NCBI GenBank assembly: GCA_958295665.1
Contig: OY282560.1
Coordinates: 210,040,420 to 210,104,419, forward strand
Direction: 5' to 3'
Length of the DNA: 64,000 nucleotides
DNA from: Tipula vernalis
Lineage: Eukaryota > Arthropoda > Insecta > Diptera > Tipulidae
A program made the position numbers and the translations under genes. The stretch's first letter is position 1; each line of letters starts with the position of its first letter. Of the stretch, positions 45,489 to 57,267 are shown piece after piece. The notes under the pieces were generated by a model that made no database searches, was not told the origin of the DNA, and was given only the letters and a program-made list of their open reading frames with translations.

Positions 45489-46728
45489 TTGGAGGGTGGT
45501 GATTACCGCCGGTTGAATGCATGTACGGTGCCTGACCGGTATCCAATCCCGCACATCCATGATTTTACGATGAGACTGGATGGTAATACTGTGTTCTCCA
45601 AAATTGATCTTGTACGAGCGTACCATCATATACCCTTAGCTTTAGATGACATTCATAAGACGGTCATAACTGCACCATTCGGATTCTTCGAATTTCGAAG
45701 AATGCCGTTTGGGCTAAAAAATGCGGCCCAGTCTTTTCAAAGATTTATCGATGAAGTACTACGGGATTTAGATTTCACTTACGCGTATATTGACGACATT
45801 TTTGTAGCCAGCCGTAACGAAGAAGACATATATGTATATCATTTAGAACAAGTGTTTCAGCGGTTAAGTGATTTCGGTCTTAAAGTGAAAGTTTCAAAAT
45901 GTGAATTGGGAAAGCAAACTCTCGAATTTCTATCTCACGTTATTTCGAAAAATGGAATAGTGCCTTCTAAGCATCGAGTGGATGCAATATCTGCTCTTCA
46001 ACCACCGAAATCTATCAAAGAAATTCAGAAGTTTTAAGGAATGATAAACTATTATCATCGATTTCTTCCGAACATTGCTGACATTCTTGCTCCCATCCAT
46101 ACACATTTAGCGGAATTGCAAAAACTCCCTAAACATAGTAAATCATTTTATTGGTCAGATGATTGTCATGACGCGTTTGAACGAGCAAAATCGGCTTTAT
46201 CTACGGTTACACTGCTAGCTCACCGAATTAGTGATGCAAATCTGAGTGTAACAACAGATAGTTCGAGTCTGGCATTGGTGCAGTATTGCAACAATTTAAC
46301 ACTGACAACAATATTTGGGAACCACTTTCGTTTTTCTCTCGAAAGCTGCAAGCAGCAGAAATCCGATATTCTGCGTTTGATCGCCAGTTGTTAGCTATAT
46401 ACTCATCTATAAAACATTTCAGGCATCTAGTAGAGGGTCGACAATTTTGTGTGTTTACTGATCACAAACCTCTCGTAACTGCAATAATGTCCAAGACGGA
46501 ACGATGCCCTCGTCAAACGAGGCATTTAGAGTATATAGCACGATTCACCAATAACATTCAACATATCAATGGTAAAGATAATTATGTCGCTGATTATCTT
46601 TCTCGATCATGTAGCACCGGCAACGCAGTAATCGAACATAGTGGAACAGATATCGGGAAACTTATTTCTGAGCAAGAAAATGATGATGAACTGAAATCGA
46701 TCGTCTTCAACTCAGATAAAAATAAATG
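45489..46728 (+). pseudogene. gypsy reverse transcriptase and RNase H
   Basis: Three near-contiguous frames. [59 protein letters not shown] and [15 protein letters not shown], with Y-I-D-D at 45,786-45,797. One in-frame TAA (46,035-46,037) separates the thumb; INYYHRFLPNIADILAPI follows in frame. RNase H: VTTDSSSLAL, then after a frameshift IWEPLSFFSRKLQAAEIRY, ELLAI-like DRQLLAIYSSIKHFRHL, FCVFTDHKPLVTAI and HINGKDNYVADYLSRS. All catalytic blocks survive; only one stop and one or two frameshifts break it. Confidence 0.9.
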
Positions 46729-47064
46729 AAAAACGTTATTCTTTCAAAATCAGATAACAACATTTGGTGCGAAACTTCATTAGGAAACAATCGCCCGTAT
46801 ATTCCAAGTTCGATGAGAAAAGACATTTTTGATACTTTGCACAATTTATCACAACCCGGAATTAGGGCCACAAGAAAATTAATATCATCACGATATTTTT
46901 GGCCAAGTATGAATATCGATGCAGGATACTGGGCGAAAAACTGCATAAACTGTCAAAAGTCGAAAGTGTATAGGCACGTAAAATCCTCCATACAGCCTAT
47001 CGTTCCACCCGAAGGTCGTTTTGAACACATCCACATGGATTTGGTAGACCCTCTTCCCCGCTAG
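46726..47064 (+). pseudogene. gypsy integrase, N-terminal zinc domain and start of core
   Basis: RPYIPSSMRKDIFDTLHNLS, PGIRATRKLISSRYFWPSM then C-x2-C (NCINCQKSKVYRH) is the HHCC domain (one His region altered: 'LHNLSQPG' lacks the usual H-x-H-x-G), followed by GRFEHIHMDLVDPLP, the first catalytic Asp strand. It stops at 47,064, after which LINE sequence begins. Most of integrase is lost. Confidence 0.85.
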
Positions 47065-47069
47065 AATAA

Positions 47070-48100
47070 AAAAAAAACTACACCGAGCTCAGCAATCTCA
47101 ACTCAATTATATTTGTGCGTTAGCAGGGAAGGTATACGCTCAATAAATGCAACGCGAAATACCCCGTAAACCAAATATACATAAAGATATAATCGTTACA
47201 AGCCTTTCTCGAAGCGTATAGAGTAGGCAAAGATTCGCCAGCTTATCCTTCAATGATATAACAATAGTCGAGTGTCCTATATTAAGGTACTTCCACTGAA
47301 AGACGGCTGCAAGTCGCACAGCCATATTTGCCGCCATCTGTTTGCCAAAAATGTCGGCCGGAAGAAGGTGCAACATAACCTCTAAGGCACGTGTCGTAGT
47401 CGACCTCAATCCCTCGCCTATACAAGCATGCAGGCCGATCTTTGCACTTTCTCTATAAGTTACCTTGTAGAGCTGGCATAGATACACTCACCCCATGCAG
47501 GTCTCACTACGGCGATGTAGAGCCAGTATACCAGCTCCGGATTCAGACCCTGTCTATTACCAATGGTGTTCCTACTACCGAAGTACATAGCTATAGTAGC
47601 TTTATTTACTCTCTCCAAAATGTCGTTTTAAGCTAAGATTGCTGTCCAAGATAATGCCGAGATATCTTGCTTTGTCAGTAAAAGTAAGTCTCGTGCCACT
47701 TGAGGGAGGAGGGACAACTACCGAGATTTTGTATTTCTTAGTAAAGGGTACCAGCTCTGTCTTGGACGGGTTAATTTACAATCTACACGGGTTAATTTAC
47801 AATCTACATTTTCCAGCCCATTTCGTTACGGTTGTAAGCGCTTTCTGCATTACGTCCACAATCGTTCCCAGAAAATTTCACGGTAATAGCAAACGCTACG
47901 TCATCAATATAAGCGATAACTTCAATACTCTCTACCTACTACCTCCAACATCAAATCGTCAAAGCTTCAGTAGTAACCCATTTACCACTACGTTCCAGAG
48001 AAAAAATGACAAGACGCCCTTCCTGTGGAGTCCCGTAACTACTCGCCTCTTTATGGCAGAGACCCCGTGTCCGGCAAGTTCCAACTTTCTCTTAATTAAT
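47070..48100 (-). pseudogene. LINE (R1/Loa/I-like) RT and C-terminal part
   Basis: Minus strand, high to low: GVLSFFLWNVVVNGLL (RT 'G-v-L-S-P-l-L-W-N'), EVIAYIDDVAFAI (Y-I-D-D catalytic centre, about 47,910), NPSKTELVPFTKKYKI, LTFTDKARYLGIILDSNLS, GLNPELVYWLYIAVVRPAW, and finally the 47,487-47,140 frame CIGEGLRSTTTRALEVMLHLL with MAANMAVRLAA. This order and the 'C-I-T-G-A-m-r-T-T-P-t-x-A-L-E' block point to the R1/Loa/I branch. A 20-bp tandem duplication (CGTGTAGATTGTAAATTAACC-type at about 47,770-47,805) lies in frame-breaking position. No tail is clear at about 47,070. Confidence 0.8.
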
Positions 48101-48420
48101 TAAAATGTTAAATTGTCTGAAATAATTAATTCAATTAATTTAAATTTATTGATGATACAAATTTTAGAAATTAATTACCATATCCATTGTTTTGTTTAAT
48201 TAGCTGACATTCAAAACCTATTAAATGTTAATAAAAATAAAAACCTTAGCGTACGGTAAGCGATAGAATTACTATAACAAAAAAACTAATTCTTACCGTG
48301 AATGAAGCATAAAAAATATAAGATTCAGATTAATGTGTGCTTTAGAATTGTTAACATAAAGGCAATATTTTATAAATACTTAAAATTAAATAAATTTCAT
48401 AAAATTGAATCGGCATTTTG
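48101..48420. other. AT-rich block interrupting the LINE
   Basis: No coding match; the LINE continues in the same order on the other side, so this is probably an insertion or a diverged segment. Confidence 0.45.
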
Positions 48421-48960
48421 TTTTTATATAATGCGCCAAGCTTTCACCTCAGATTCGAGCTAACAATCCTTCTTACCAGCATATGATTAATCAACATGCT
48501 AAACCGGGAAGTCCACTTCCAAAAATGACAATTAGTTCCTGATTGCCCCTGCTTTTACATTATTAAAGGCGCTCTCTATGTCTAGGAAAGCTACCAAACA
48601 GAACACTTTCGAGTAATTTGATTTCTCGGCCTTTCCGAGGTTTTCAAAAGAAAGGATGACAGAGTTATTGGTCTTATATCCTTAGGATAGACATGTGAGC
48701 TTTTCCCCCCGCTTTCGGGGTAAAGACCTCCGTCCAGTACCTAGGGATATAAACCACCATCTAACACCATTTGAATAAGGCTTTCAGATAAGGAAGAATA
48801 ATTACTGACTTGTTTTGAAGCTCCCTTGGTATAATGTGTTTCGAGCCAACCGATTTATATGGTTTAAAATGTTTTAATGCCCGTAGGATCCGCTTCCTAT
48901 ACTCTTGCATAGTAAACTAGCAGTCAAATATATAGGCAGATTTATCGATAATTATTTATC
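48421..48960 (-). pseudogene. LINE RT, N-terminal part of the same or a related element
   Basis: Reads FKPYKSVGSKHIIPRELQNK, ILPYLKALFKWC, VYIPRYWTEVFTPKAGGKAH, then in a shifted frame KDIRPITLSSFLLKTSERPR and CLVAFLDIESAFNNVKAGAI. These are RT motifs 1-3 of jockey-superfamily LINEs (K-S-x-G-x-D-g-I, P-x-x-W, K-d-x-R-P-I-s-L, D-I-x-x-A-F-n-x-V). It is collinear with 47,070-48,100 but lacks the region between motif A and motif B. Confidence 0.75.
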
Positions 48961-49555
48961 TACTAACTAATTTACATAGCTTCTGACTAACTCTATTTTG
49001 ACCAAGAGCTTATTCACAATAGGGTGTGCCAAAACAAACAAACAACAAAATATAATACAGAAAGGTGAATTTTCATGAAGTGCAAGTCTTCCTTTCAGCA
49101 CCACTAACTATTCCATCGAAACAGTAGGCTATTGTTGTGGGCTATGGTAACTTCACATTTTGGAATTTTTTATCATATTTTCAGCCAATATCACAGCAAA
49201 GTTGTTCAACTCTGGTTGTGTTTAATTTGGATTAAATATGTAACCAAACGAGGTTTCCTCCTGAAAGCAGACTTCTTCATCTCCGCAAGTAATTTTATCC
49301 GTTTTGGCATTTTATTCTTTTTTATTTTTTCCCTAAGCCATTTTCAGTTGTGTACAGGCCGGTTTATGCGTTTTAAATTTTGTTTTCTTAAATTTTTATT
49401 TTTTTTTCATCTTATGTTTTTTCCTGTTTAATGTTTTGTTTTTCAGGTCTCATCTCATCTCATTCTAGATTCTAGATATTTATGGATTCGTTGGCGTCAG
49501 TCCCCGTTAGTAATTCTGGATTTATACCACTCATGCTTGGGTGCTATTTATCAGG
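48961..49555. other. Non-coding, partly open T-rich frame
   Basis: The frame 49,132-49,431 encodes an unusually Phe-rich string caused by T-runs; no family recognised. No gene supported. Confidence 0.4.
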
Positions 49556-51660
49556 TTATTCATCTGCAAAAGCCGTAATGAGGAAACCTATAACTGGTTT
49601 TGCGTTGAATTTTCCAGCACTAAGGATATCTGGAGTGGTTGTCGACTTTCGATTGGTGATCCTCCTAAGCATATTTGGAGTATGGATACAAATATTCCCC
49701 TCTTAATTGGTTGTGATGCCAACGCGCATCAAACTGTTTGAGGTAGTACTAATATTAATAATAGATGCTCCGCTTTGTTAAATTTTATAAGCTCATCTGA
49801 GCTAGAAATATTCAATAAGCGCTGTGAGCCAACTTTTGTCAGTTCTACGCGGCGGGCAGTTATTGATACAAATCTGTGTTCGTTGCCTATTGTTTACTTA
49901 ATTTAAAATTGGAGGTTGACAAATGATTATCACACTTCTGACCACGCAGGTTCATCTCTTTTAACATCAACATTAAAAGACCACCTCTTAAACGGTATCG
50001 TAATCGTAAATTAACCATCCTGCTACGGATGTTCGCTCGGTTAAGGACATTGAGTGACAAGCTTCCAAGCTGACAAAAGCTTTCTGGACGGCTTTTAAAA
50101 ATTCGTGTCCACTTAAATATTACCAAACAAAAGATTGGGAATAGACCCTTTTGGTGTTCTGCTCTTAAAAAACAAGGGAAAGCATACTAGGAAACTGAAG
50201 AATAAAGCAAAAAATACTAATCTTAAATGCGATTGAGATTGTTTCCTAATAGCTCAAAAGGAGTACAAAAAAGGTTTAAGATCCGCTCACAGAACCGCAT
50301 GGACAAACTTCTGTGAGGAAATGAATAGTCTCTCTGCGGTCACTAGACTTAATAGAGTGTAGACTTGATGCTCTTCGTATAGCGAATGGCAAGTTTACTT
50401 CTTCGAAAAAAAGTGTACGAGCGCCATCGTTAACTCTGATTTTGCTCACTTTTAAGCTGAAGCTCCCCTTAATTACATTCGAAGTTCTGCGTTGGAGTAT
50501 TTTCTCCTTTTAACCGTACAAATCAGATGGTCCTGATAGGATTTTTCCGCCTGAATGGCAGCATGGTTTTCTTATTATTAAGCACCACCTGCTCCACCTT
50601 GTCAAAGCGTTCGTTGCTTTTAACATTGTTCCTCATGTTTGGTGCTCAGATTACACTGATCTCAAAGCGTTTCGGTCCGTCAGTCTTTCCTCAACATTTC
50701 TTAAAGATTTAGAAAGGATTGTAGACAGATTTTATCTAATTCTCCACTCAGTAACGTGCAATATGCTTATGGAGTAGATATGTCCTGTGAAATGGCTCTA
50801 CATGAACTTGTCACTGTCCTGGACATTGCGGGAGCCTTTGATAGTACATCGTCGATGACTAACGCCTGTTCCAATTTCGGTATTGATCGCATTGTTGAGG
50901 TTGACTTAGATAATGCTTCGATCTCGGTCAAGGTTGCCGAAGGTTGTCCCCAGAGAGGTGTGCTCTCACGCCTGTTATAGCTTTTTATTATTGGCATTCT
51001 ACTTGTAAAACTTGAGCAGTCAGCTTTTGTTGCTCAAAGCTACGCTGACGATCTTGTGGAGTCGTGGTGTGGTGGAAAGGATTTATACGTCAATCCTTCT
51101 AAAACTGATTTGGTTATATTTATCAGGCATCGAAATATTGATGCTCTTTCTTTTCGGGAGGCCGATTAACACATCCGACCACGTTAAGCATATCGGTGGC
51201 TTCTTAAACCTTAAAAACTTCTAAAATCGACTGCCATCTTTTGGCAGTGTAAACGAGCCTTTGTTTCATCTATAAATCATTGGTTCTACCAATATTATCC
51301 TATGCTTCCTTCATTTAGTGGCCAGCGGTTAAATTAAAGGCTTCAATTATTAAACTTAATGATCGGCAAATTATTGCTTGTAGGGCTATTACAGGAGCTA
51401 TGGCCTCAGCTCCCTTCTTACGATGGAATCAATTCTATTCCTTCCACAGCTACATCCTTTTATTCTTAGCACAGCGTGTTCTGAAGTGCTTAGGCTAAGG
51501 AGCATAGGGAAGTTGAACATTCTTGGTTTAGTTGTGAGCCATAGAAAAATTTTAAATGATTACTCATCATTAGTACCAGAAATTGATATGGTTAATGATA
51601 GACTGATGTCTGAATTCAATTTCACTAAATTATAATCGGGGTGCGACCTTCGAGAGATCA
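49556..51660 (+). pseudogene. LINE (R1/Loa-like) endonuclease and RT
   Basis: Plus strand: IPLLIGCDANAHQTV then GSTNINNRCSALLNF, LEIFNKRCEPTFVSSTRRAV and a degraded S-D-H (YHTSDHAG), an APE-type endonuclease with catalytic D-x-N-A-H intact at about 49,715. The linker (50,100-50,480) has many stops. RT: SFLNIS with RKDCRQILS, TVLDIAGAFDSTSSM (motif A), AEGCPQRGVLSRLL (motif B), SYADDLVES (Y-A-D-D, about 51,040), LYVNPSKTDLVIF (motif D), then RQIIACRAITGAMASAPF near 51,370, the C-terminal block. Frame is lost many times; this is an old copy. It is the same general branch as the minus-strand LINE at 47-49 kb, in opposite orientation. Confidence 0.8.
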
Positions 51661-52088
51661 GTGGAGATCAATGGATTTTGAATCCAGCATTGAATCTCGC
51701 TGTTAGCCTTGACTATATCAAAATTTGTTAAGGACTGTAGATACTTTATACATCTTCTCTGTTCAAGTAATAGAGTGACCTAGACCGAATAGAGCTATTC
51801 TCAGTAAGTGGTTTGATTAACATTCATTTTAAGCGAAAAACGAAAATTGAGTATTTTAAAATTGGTTACAGTAATTTCAATACGCCTGTGTAGTTAAGGT
51901 TTCAATTCGTGTTTTTTGATTGAAATCGTTGAAAGTTTCAAGTACTTGGGAATTATCCTTGACTGTCACCTAGAATAATATGTTAAGAATGTTATATTTG
52001 CTTAGAAGAATAGCCCCACGCTCCGCCATAATTCAGTTCTATTATGCTTGTATTAATTCCAGCTGTCCTTTTTTATGGATTATTATAA
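51661..52088 (+). pseudogene. LINE RT thumb fragment
   Basis: At about 51,920-51,975 the plus strand reads VESFKYLGIILDCHLE, the 'Y-L-G-v-x-L-D' block after LINE motif D, followed by a frameshifted RRIAPRSAIIQFYYACI and PFLWIIIT. It is a separate LINE fragment from the one ending at 51,660. The sequence stops exactly at 52,088, where the Helitron 3' terminus CTAG begins, so the Helitron inserted here (between A and T on the minus strand). Confidence 0.6.
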
Positions 52089-52372
52089 CTAGGGGGGAAA
52101 GCCCGTAATACGGGCGTAAACAATAACAGAAAAAGAAAATAATGATATTGCAACATGACATTTATTTTGAAAAAATTTCTTCTATACACAACTTTTCTGG
52201 TAAAAACTACATTTTATCCCGCTATAATAATTTCCCCAGATAGGGGCCATCTAAAATTTTAACTTTTGCATCCATGAATTTTCGGACTCCTACGATATAA
52301 TCCTACGTATAATTGACCAAGGCCAAACATCGGTTCCGGCAAGAATAAACCCACTTTTTCTAATGTCTGTCC

Positions 52373-53351
52373 CTAAGAATTATTAATTGTCATTGCAAAT
52401 GCCAATTTAATTGGAAATAGTCTTCGTCGTAAAATAAACGGTAAGTCTGAGTTGATCGGGGCTACGTCAATTCTGGGAATGAATATAGTTTCCTTTTCTG
52501 TACTTCCCGTTAGAACAATTAATCGAGTTCCATTACAAAGACCACGCTTTGTATTAAGATTTCCTAATAGAATTATGATACTTCCAACAATGAAGTTCAA
52601 TTTATGAAGCGGCATCCCAAATGGAGTTAAATCATTTAAGAATTCTATCGAATAGTTCTGAATGTATTCTTTCGAATAGTTCTGAATGTATAATCGACTA
52701 TCGAGTCAATGCCATAATAAAATGTTTTGGTTATTATAGAGCCTTTGCAAATAACGTTGCTCGGAATTTTAATTAAATCGTCGGTATAAGACCATGAGTG
52801 TTGGTTAAAGTTCCATCGCCTAATTTAAGTAAGCAATTACTATATTGTGAGTCCACTGAACGTGCGTTATTCTGGAGCCTGAGAACATTAAACTTTTCCC
52901 AAAGACCATGAAATTTTAAGCTAGCTTCATCAATTGCAGGCTGACTACCATGTACAACTACAGGTAAAGTTTGTCTAAAATCACCACCAAGTAGCATTGT
53001 TTTACCGCCAAATGGTTTCTGGTTTTTCATTATTTCTTTACGAAGCTTATCGACAGTATTCATAGCAACACCAGGTGCTGCATCCCATAGAATTCATTTT
53101 GTCGTTCTAATTAATTCTGCATCAATAGAGGTCATTCACATAGAGGACGTTGAGGTTTCTACGATTGGCACAGTTAATTTAAACTGGGAGTGATATGTTC
53201 TGACTCCATAAAGAAGATTGGCAGCTATTCCTGTTGAAGCAACGGCAAGCACTACGTTTGATTCTTCGCGAATCGTTTTAAGCAGTGTTGCAGCAGCTGT
53301 TATTATGGTTTGGAAAGTTATTTTCTGTTCTTGATTTAATGTGCATTGCAT
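52373..53351 (-). pseudogene. Helitron helicase (second element)
   Basis: High to low on the minus strand: LNQEQKITFQTIITAAATLL then a deletion over Walker A, VLAVASTGIAANLLYG (motif Ia), VDKLRKEIMKNQKPFGGKTM with LLGGDFRQTLPVV (helicase motif III-like GGDFRQ, intact), FNVLRLQNNARSVDSQ, LKLGDGTLT, and the C-terminal GSIIILLGNLNTKRGLCNGT with IKLAFAMTINNS. Short frames 53,136-53,351, 52,773-53,063 and 52,373-52,615 carry these in order. The final YVAMSR block is lost, and the Walker A loop is missing, so it is non-functional. Confidence 0.8.
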
Positions 53352-53499
53352 AGCATCTCCGATTTCTTTCTATGTTCCACTTATGTCCTTAAGTCTTCAA
53401 AAGATAAGATTCCAGGAACGTGAAGAAGAAGTAAGCGTAGACAAAATTCTTCGATATCTGTCATATTAACCGAAAACATTCGGCCAATGGTAATATTTC

Positions 53500-54510
53500 C
53501 ATATCTTTATCGAGGTTTCCATGCACGATTAAATTTGTCAAATACATAATGGTTTGGGATGTCGGAATATAAATATCGTCCAACATTTTCATCGGTTTTA
53601 TTTAGTTTAAAAAATCCTGTAAGCATTGTATTTTTGTTGGCAGCTCGATTAACACTTTCTTCGATGGTGTGTTCGGTAAATAAGACAGTTTGATCATCTG
53701 GAAGGTGGATTGGCAGTCTCAAAATAACGTGTGACTGTTCTTCATGTTGAAACTAAAACGGTGCCAACCTGCCTCAGGCGCACTTACATACCTCAAGTCC
53801 ATGTACGTTTTAATCTCATCATGATCCAAAGTGCCTTATTGAACGAATGTTAAATTGGCGCAATCGTGTCCTTTGTAGACATACTTAAATAAATACTTCA
53901 CACTTTGAATTAATGAACAATATTCGACATTAATATGACAGTTAAGTTTGAGGCTTGACCAAACATCAATATCTGGAATTTCCGCTGACATGAATTTATC
54001 AATGGTTTCTGTATATTTTGGTTTATATTCGTTCTCGACATCAAGAGAATATGAGCATGAAGTAGTCCTCATTTTTGAAACTCAATGACATGCTCGATGT
54101 CATCGAGCAATTCTTAGAGCTTTAATTCGAAGACCCTTGCCACTAAATCGGGACGAAATTCCGAAGACTAACCTTCCAACAAATTGTTACTTATTTCACT
54201 CCATTTCGGATTACATGTCATTGCAATGCAATAATTCGGCTTGCCATATTTATGGACAATCGCCATAGTATCTTCATAGGTTTGGGCCATATTTTTCGGG
54301 ATTCCTTGGAATGATGATGGAAGGATTATAGCTGTTCCAGGGACTAAACCATGATTATTACCTTCATTTTGCAAGAATCCATAACGCCACTGTATTTTTC
54401 CGCTCTGAGTTTTTTGTGATTTTGCCGAACATAATTGAGACGATTTGCTTCTGTTTTAATATACACATCAACAAAATATTGTTGTGTTAGTTTCCGCCGC
54501 ATAAAAGTTT
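53500..54510 (-). pseudogene. Helitron Rep domain (second element), partial
   Basis: High to low: KTEANRLNYVRQNHK, ILPSSFQGIPKNMAQTYEDT with GKPNYCIAMTCNPKWSEI (the 'P-D-x-F-i-T-x-T-C-N-P-x-W' block; here Y-C-I-A-M), then FMSAEIPDIDVWSSL, CSLIQSVKYLFKYVYKGHD (Y-x3-Y, the tyrosines that cut and join DNA), PIHLPDDQTVLFTEHTIEE and MLTGFFKLN. The HUH histidine strand between them is broken. Frames 54,374-54,168, 54,072-53,836 and 53,722-53,507 are the longest pieces. Rep would nick at TC...CTAG ends; this copy is dead. Confidence 0.75.
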
Positions 54511-54686
54511 TCCCTACTTACTTTAAAGACGAATCAAAATTTATAGATTTCAATTCTATGGTTTTTTTTGCACAAAACAGTTAATAGCGAAAATTTAATT
54601 CTTAAGATGCAGATATCAATCTTGCTATTATCGTTATTATTCTGCCTGTCTGCCAATAAAATTCTAACTTTTGTGTGAACAATACA

Positions 54687-54834
54687 GGGGGCTATTTGGG
54701 AATTCGATTCGAACGTGATCGAGTCTTCGATGTCTAAGATTCATATTGGATTTAAATAAGAAACGAATGAATCTGATTCAATTCAAATAGGAATAAACTC
54801 GATTACGTTCGAATCGAATTTTCCAATAGCCCAC
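54687..54834. mobile_element. ~148-bp foldback MITE
   Basis: GGCTATTTGGGAATTCGATT and CGAACGTGATCGAG on the left pair with CTCGATTACGTTCGAATC and AATTTTCCAATAGCCC on the right; about 36 bp of inverted repeat. Confidence 0.8.
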
Positions 54835-54836
54835 AA

Positions 54837-54974
54837 GGCCTCTATTCTTGAAATTCGATCAAAAATGTTACACTTGATTTTCTAGTGCACTACGTCATTT
54901 CAGACGAAAATTTAAATTGCTTCATACCAAAGTCATTGGCAACTTTTTTCGGTGAATTTCAAGAATACGGGCCC
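54837..54974. mobile_element. ~138-bp MITE, GGGCC-TATTCTTG family
   Basis: Ends GGCCTCTATTCTTGAAATTC and GAATTTCAAGAATACGGGCC are inverted repeats with only 2-3 mismatches. Ends resemble those of the two following elements. Confidence 0.75.
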
Positions 54975-54976
54975 AA

Positions 54977-56127
54977 GGGCCCTATTCTCGAATTCCACAT
55001 CCATTTTCGACATGTGGACATCTGTCAAAATTCATAAAAACGTTCGGATATTTTAATTTGTGTATTCTTGAATTCCCTACCAATTGAAATTTTTCGATAC
55101 GAAGGGAATATTTCCTTATAAGCAGATGAAAAAAATTCCACATATACGAAAATGCCAATAATTACATAGATTTTAGATTTATTTTTTGTGAATAAAAATT
55201 TCACAAAATTTTTATTTTGTAAATCAAAAATCATATCGAATTTTTTTTTATCAGTATTCTTAATAAAATAAAAAGAATCCTTAAAAATGGACTGGCATAA
55301 TACATTTAGGAAAAAAACATTGCAAAAATATATTTAGTGGAGATTATTGCCAATTGCTGCTTTGGCAAATTTATAAAATTGCATGGTATAAAATAAAAAC
55401 AAAATGTTTTAGTTAACACAAAACAAAATTTAGATAACCAATAACGTACTAGTACAACACATAGAAGAAATAAATAAAATTATTGTTCTTGCTTAGGATA
55501 ATTCTAAAACAGCTAAAACAACTTAAGCCTGGTTTCCATTATGAAACTTTTACTGACAGTACTTTGTACTGAATGAAAACATAAACATCGAAAATTTCAT
55601 TGAATTGACACAGATCTTTCTTTGTTTTTAATTTTTTTTCAAAAATTGCATTGAAAAATTGAAATTTTTTTTCAGTACTTAAAAAATATACTTCGCTTCA
55701 TATATTTTTGAGTAAATTTTGTCAGTACTGTAAAACACTTTTTTTTTTCTCTCACACAGCACGCGAATATATATTTTTATCCCATTTTTTTTATACTGTC
55801 AGTAAATATTTCATAATGGAAATCAGGCTTTAAACCAAAAACTTTACCAACACAATACAACAAACAATGGTCAAAATAAACAAAATTTTGTAAATTTTAT
55901 ATCACGCCGCGAAACCAAACACAAAAAATTATCAAAAATAAATTCAACGCACTACTTTCGTAGTGAAACAATTTCAGAATGGTAAATAAAAAATTCCGAA
56001 TGATTCAAGAATAGGGTATTTGGTTGCATGTGGAATATACATAGGGAATTACCAAGGGAATTATTAAGGGAATTTTGACAGATGTCCACATGTGGAAAAT
56101 GGATGTGGAATTCGAGAATAAGCCCCC
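54977..56127. mobile_element. ~1.15-kb element with 60-bp TIRs (GGGCC-TATTCTCG family)
   Basis: The left end (GGGCCCTATTCTCGAATTCC, then ACATGTGGACATCTGTCAAA) and right end (its complement, ending GAATAAGCCCCC) match over about 60 bp. A second MITE (55,527-55,828) is nested within. The interior has no gene; 55,025-55,234 is an unsupported frame. Confidence 0.8.
55527..55828. mobile_element. 302-bp MITE nested in the preceding element
   Basis: GCCTGGTTTCCATTATGAAA at the left and TTTCATAATGGAAATCAGGC at the right are near-perfect complements; TTAA or TTTAAA lies outside. The body is T-rich with no frame. Confidence 0.8.
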
Positions 56128-56128
56128 A

Positions 56129-56380
56129 GGGGGCCTATTCTCGAATTCCACATCCATTTTCCACATGTGGACATCTGTCAAAATTCATAAAAATTGAAGT
56201 TTTTCGATAGTAAGGGAATATTTCCGAATGGGTATAAGCAGGTGGAAAAATTCCCCATATAGGAAAATATCCATGTCGTATGTGTTTTATTTACGAATTA
56301 CAATTTTCGAACGTTTTTGTGTGAACTTTGACAGATGTCCACATGTGGAAAATGGATGTGAAATTCGAGAATAGGCCCCC
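56129..56380. mobile_element. 252-bp MITE, same family as 54,977-56,127
   Basis: Ends GGGGGCCTATTCTCGAATTC and GAATAGGCCCCC-type complement, ~60 bp inverted repeat identical in content (CACATGTGGACATCTGTCAA) to the larger neighbour. It is separated from that neighbour by a single base, so it is a short internal-deletion derivative inserted next to it. Confidence 0.82.
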
Positions 56381-56711
56381 AGAATAACAAAATAAAAATA
56401 AAATGCATTACACCTACATTCTCTTAAACGAAAAGGAAACTGCTTTTCTCAATTTCCCATTAAAACTAACGTAAATTTGATTATTTTGAATTAAATATTT
56501 GTGAACTAACAGTCACTCGAATTAAATATAGTATTCGATAATTTGCATCCTCAATATGTTTAGAATGGATTATTGAAAATTCGTAGAAGGAAATGTCTCA
56601 GATTTGCAATGCAACTCACATTTTCAGGTATAGGATGAAAAAAGAAAACCTCCATTATTCATCACTTATACAATCAAACAATGGCATTTTATATACATAT
56701 ATATATATATA
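56381..56711. other. Non-coding
   Basis: No gene. Ends in a short TA run at 56,692-56,710, which borders the Helitron terminus. Confidence 0.45.
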
Positions 56712-57267
56712 TACTAGTAGAAAAAGCCCGCGATACGGGCGAAAATATTTACTTATTTATATGTTATTGGCTAATCGGTCTAAGAAAAAATTTCATAATA
56801 TGATGTTTGCAGAATATAAGTTTTCTCCCAGTGCAAGAGACACGAACCCCTTGGATTGTAAATTAATATTATTATTTTTTTTGAGAATACGATTTTATTA
56901 AAATTTCAATTTACTTAAGGTTTTATAACATTTTTTATTTTAAAAATATTTCTTTATATACAATGTTTCGTGTAAAAATGGCGTCAGATCCAGCAATAAG
57001 CTTGCCTTGGTTCGGTTCATTTAATATTTTGACTTTAGCACTTGCAGTACTTCGCACTCTAGACAAAGCCATAATTGGCCATTGGCAAATACAGGCTCTG
57101 GTAGAAATAAACCTACCTTTTCCATAGTTTCCATAGTTGGAAATTGTGTTCTCCGTAAAATAAATGGTAAGTCAGGATTTATACTGGTGCCAAATCTATC
57201 CTTGGAATAAATACCGTATCCTTTTCTGCACTTCCTGTAAGTACTTTTGCAATGATTAAATTTGGTT

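Larger units (their letters stand above)
52089..54515 (-). mobile_element. Helitron (second), 5' truncated
   Basis: The minus strand ends CTAG at 52,092-52,089 followed by T, with the hairpin GCCCGTAATACGGGC (52,101-52,115) 8 bp upstream, a textbook Helitron 3' end. Coding blocks run to about 54,515, where homology to the third Helitron stops, leaving only part of Rep. It shares the hairpin with the Helitron at 56,712, so both are one family. Confidence 0.88.

Noticed and set aside
47639..48103. 154-codon plus-strand frame
   Set aside because: It is the antisense of a clear minus-strand LINE RT.
49132..49431. Phe-rich frame upstream of the LINE
   Set aside because: Caused by T-runs; no similarity to LINE ORF1.
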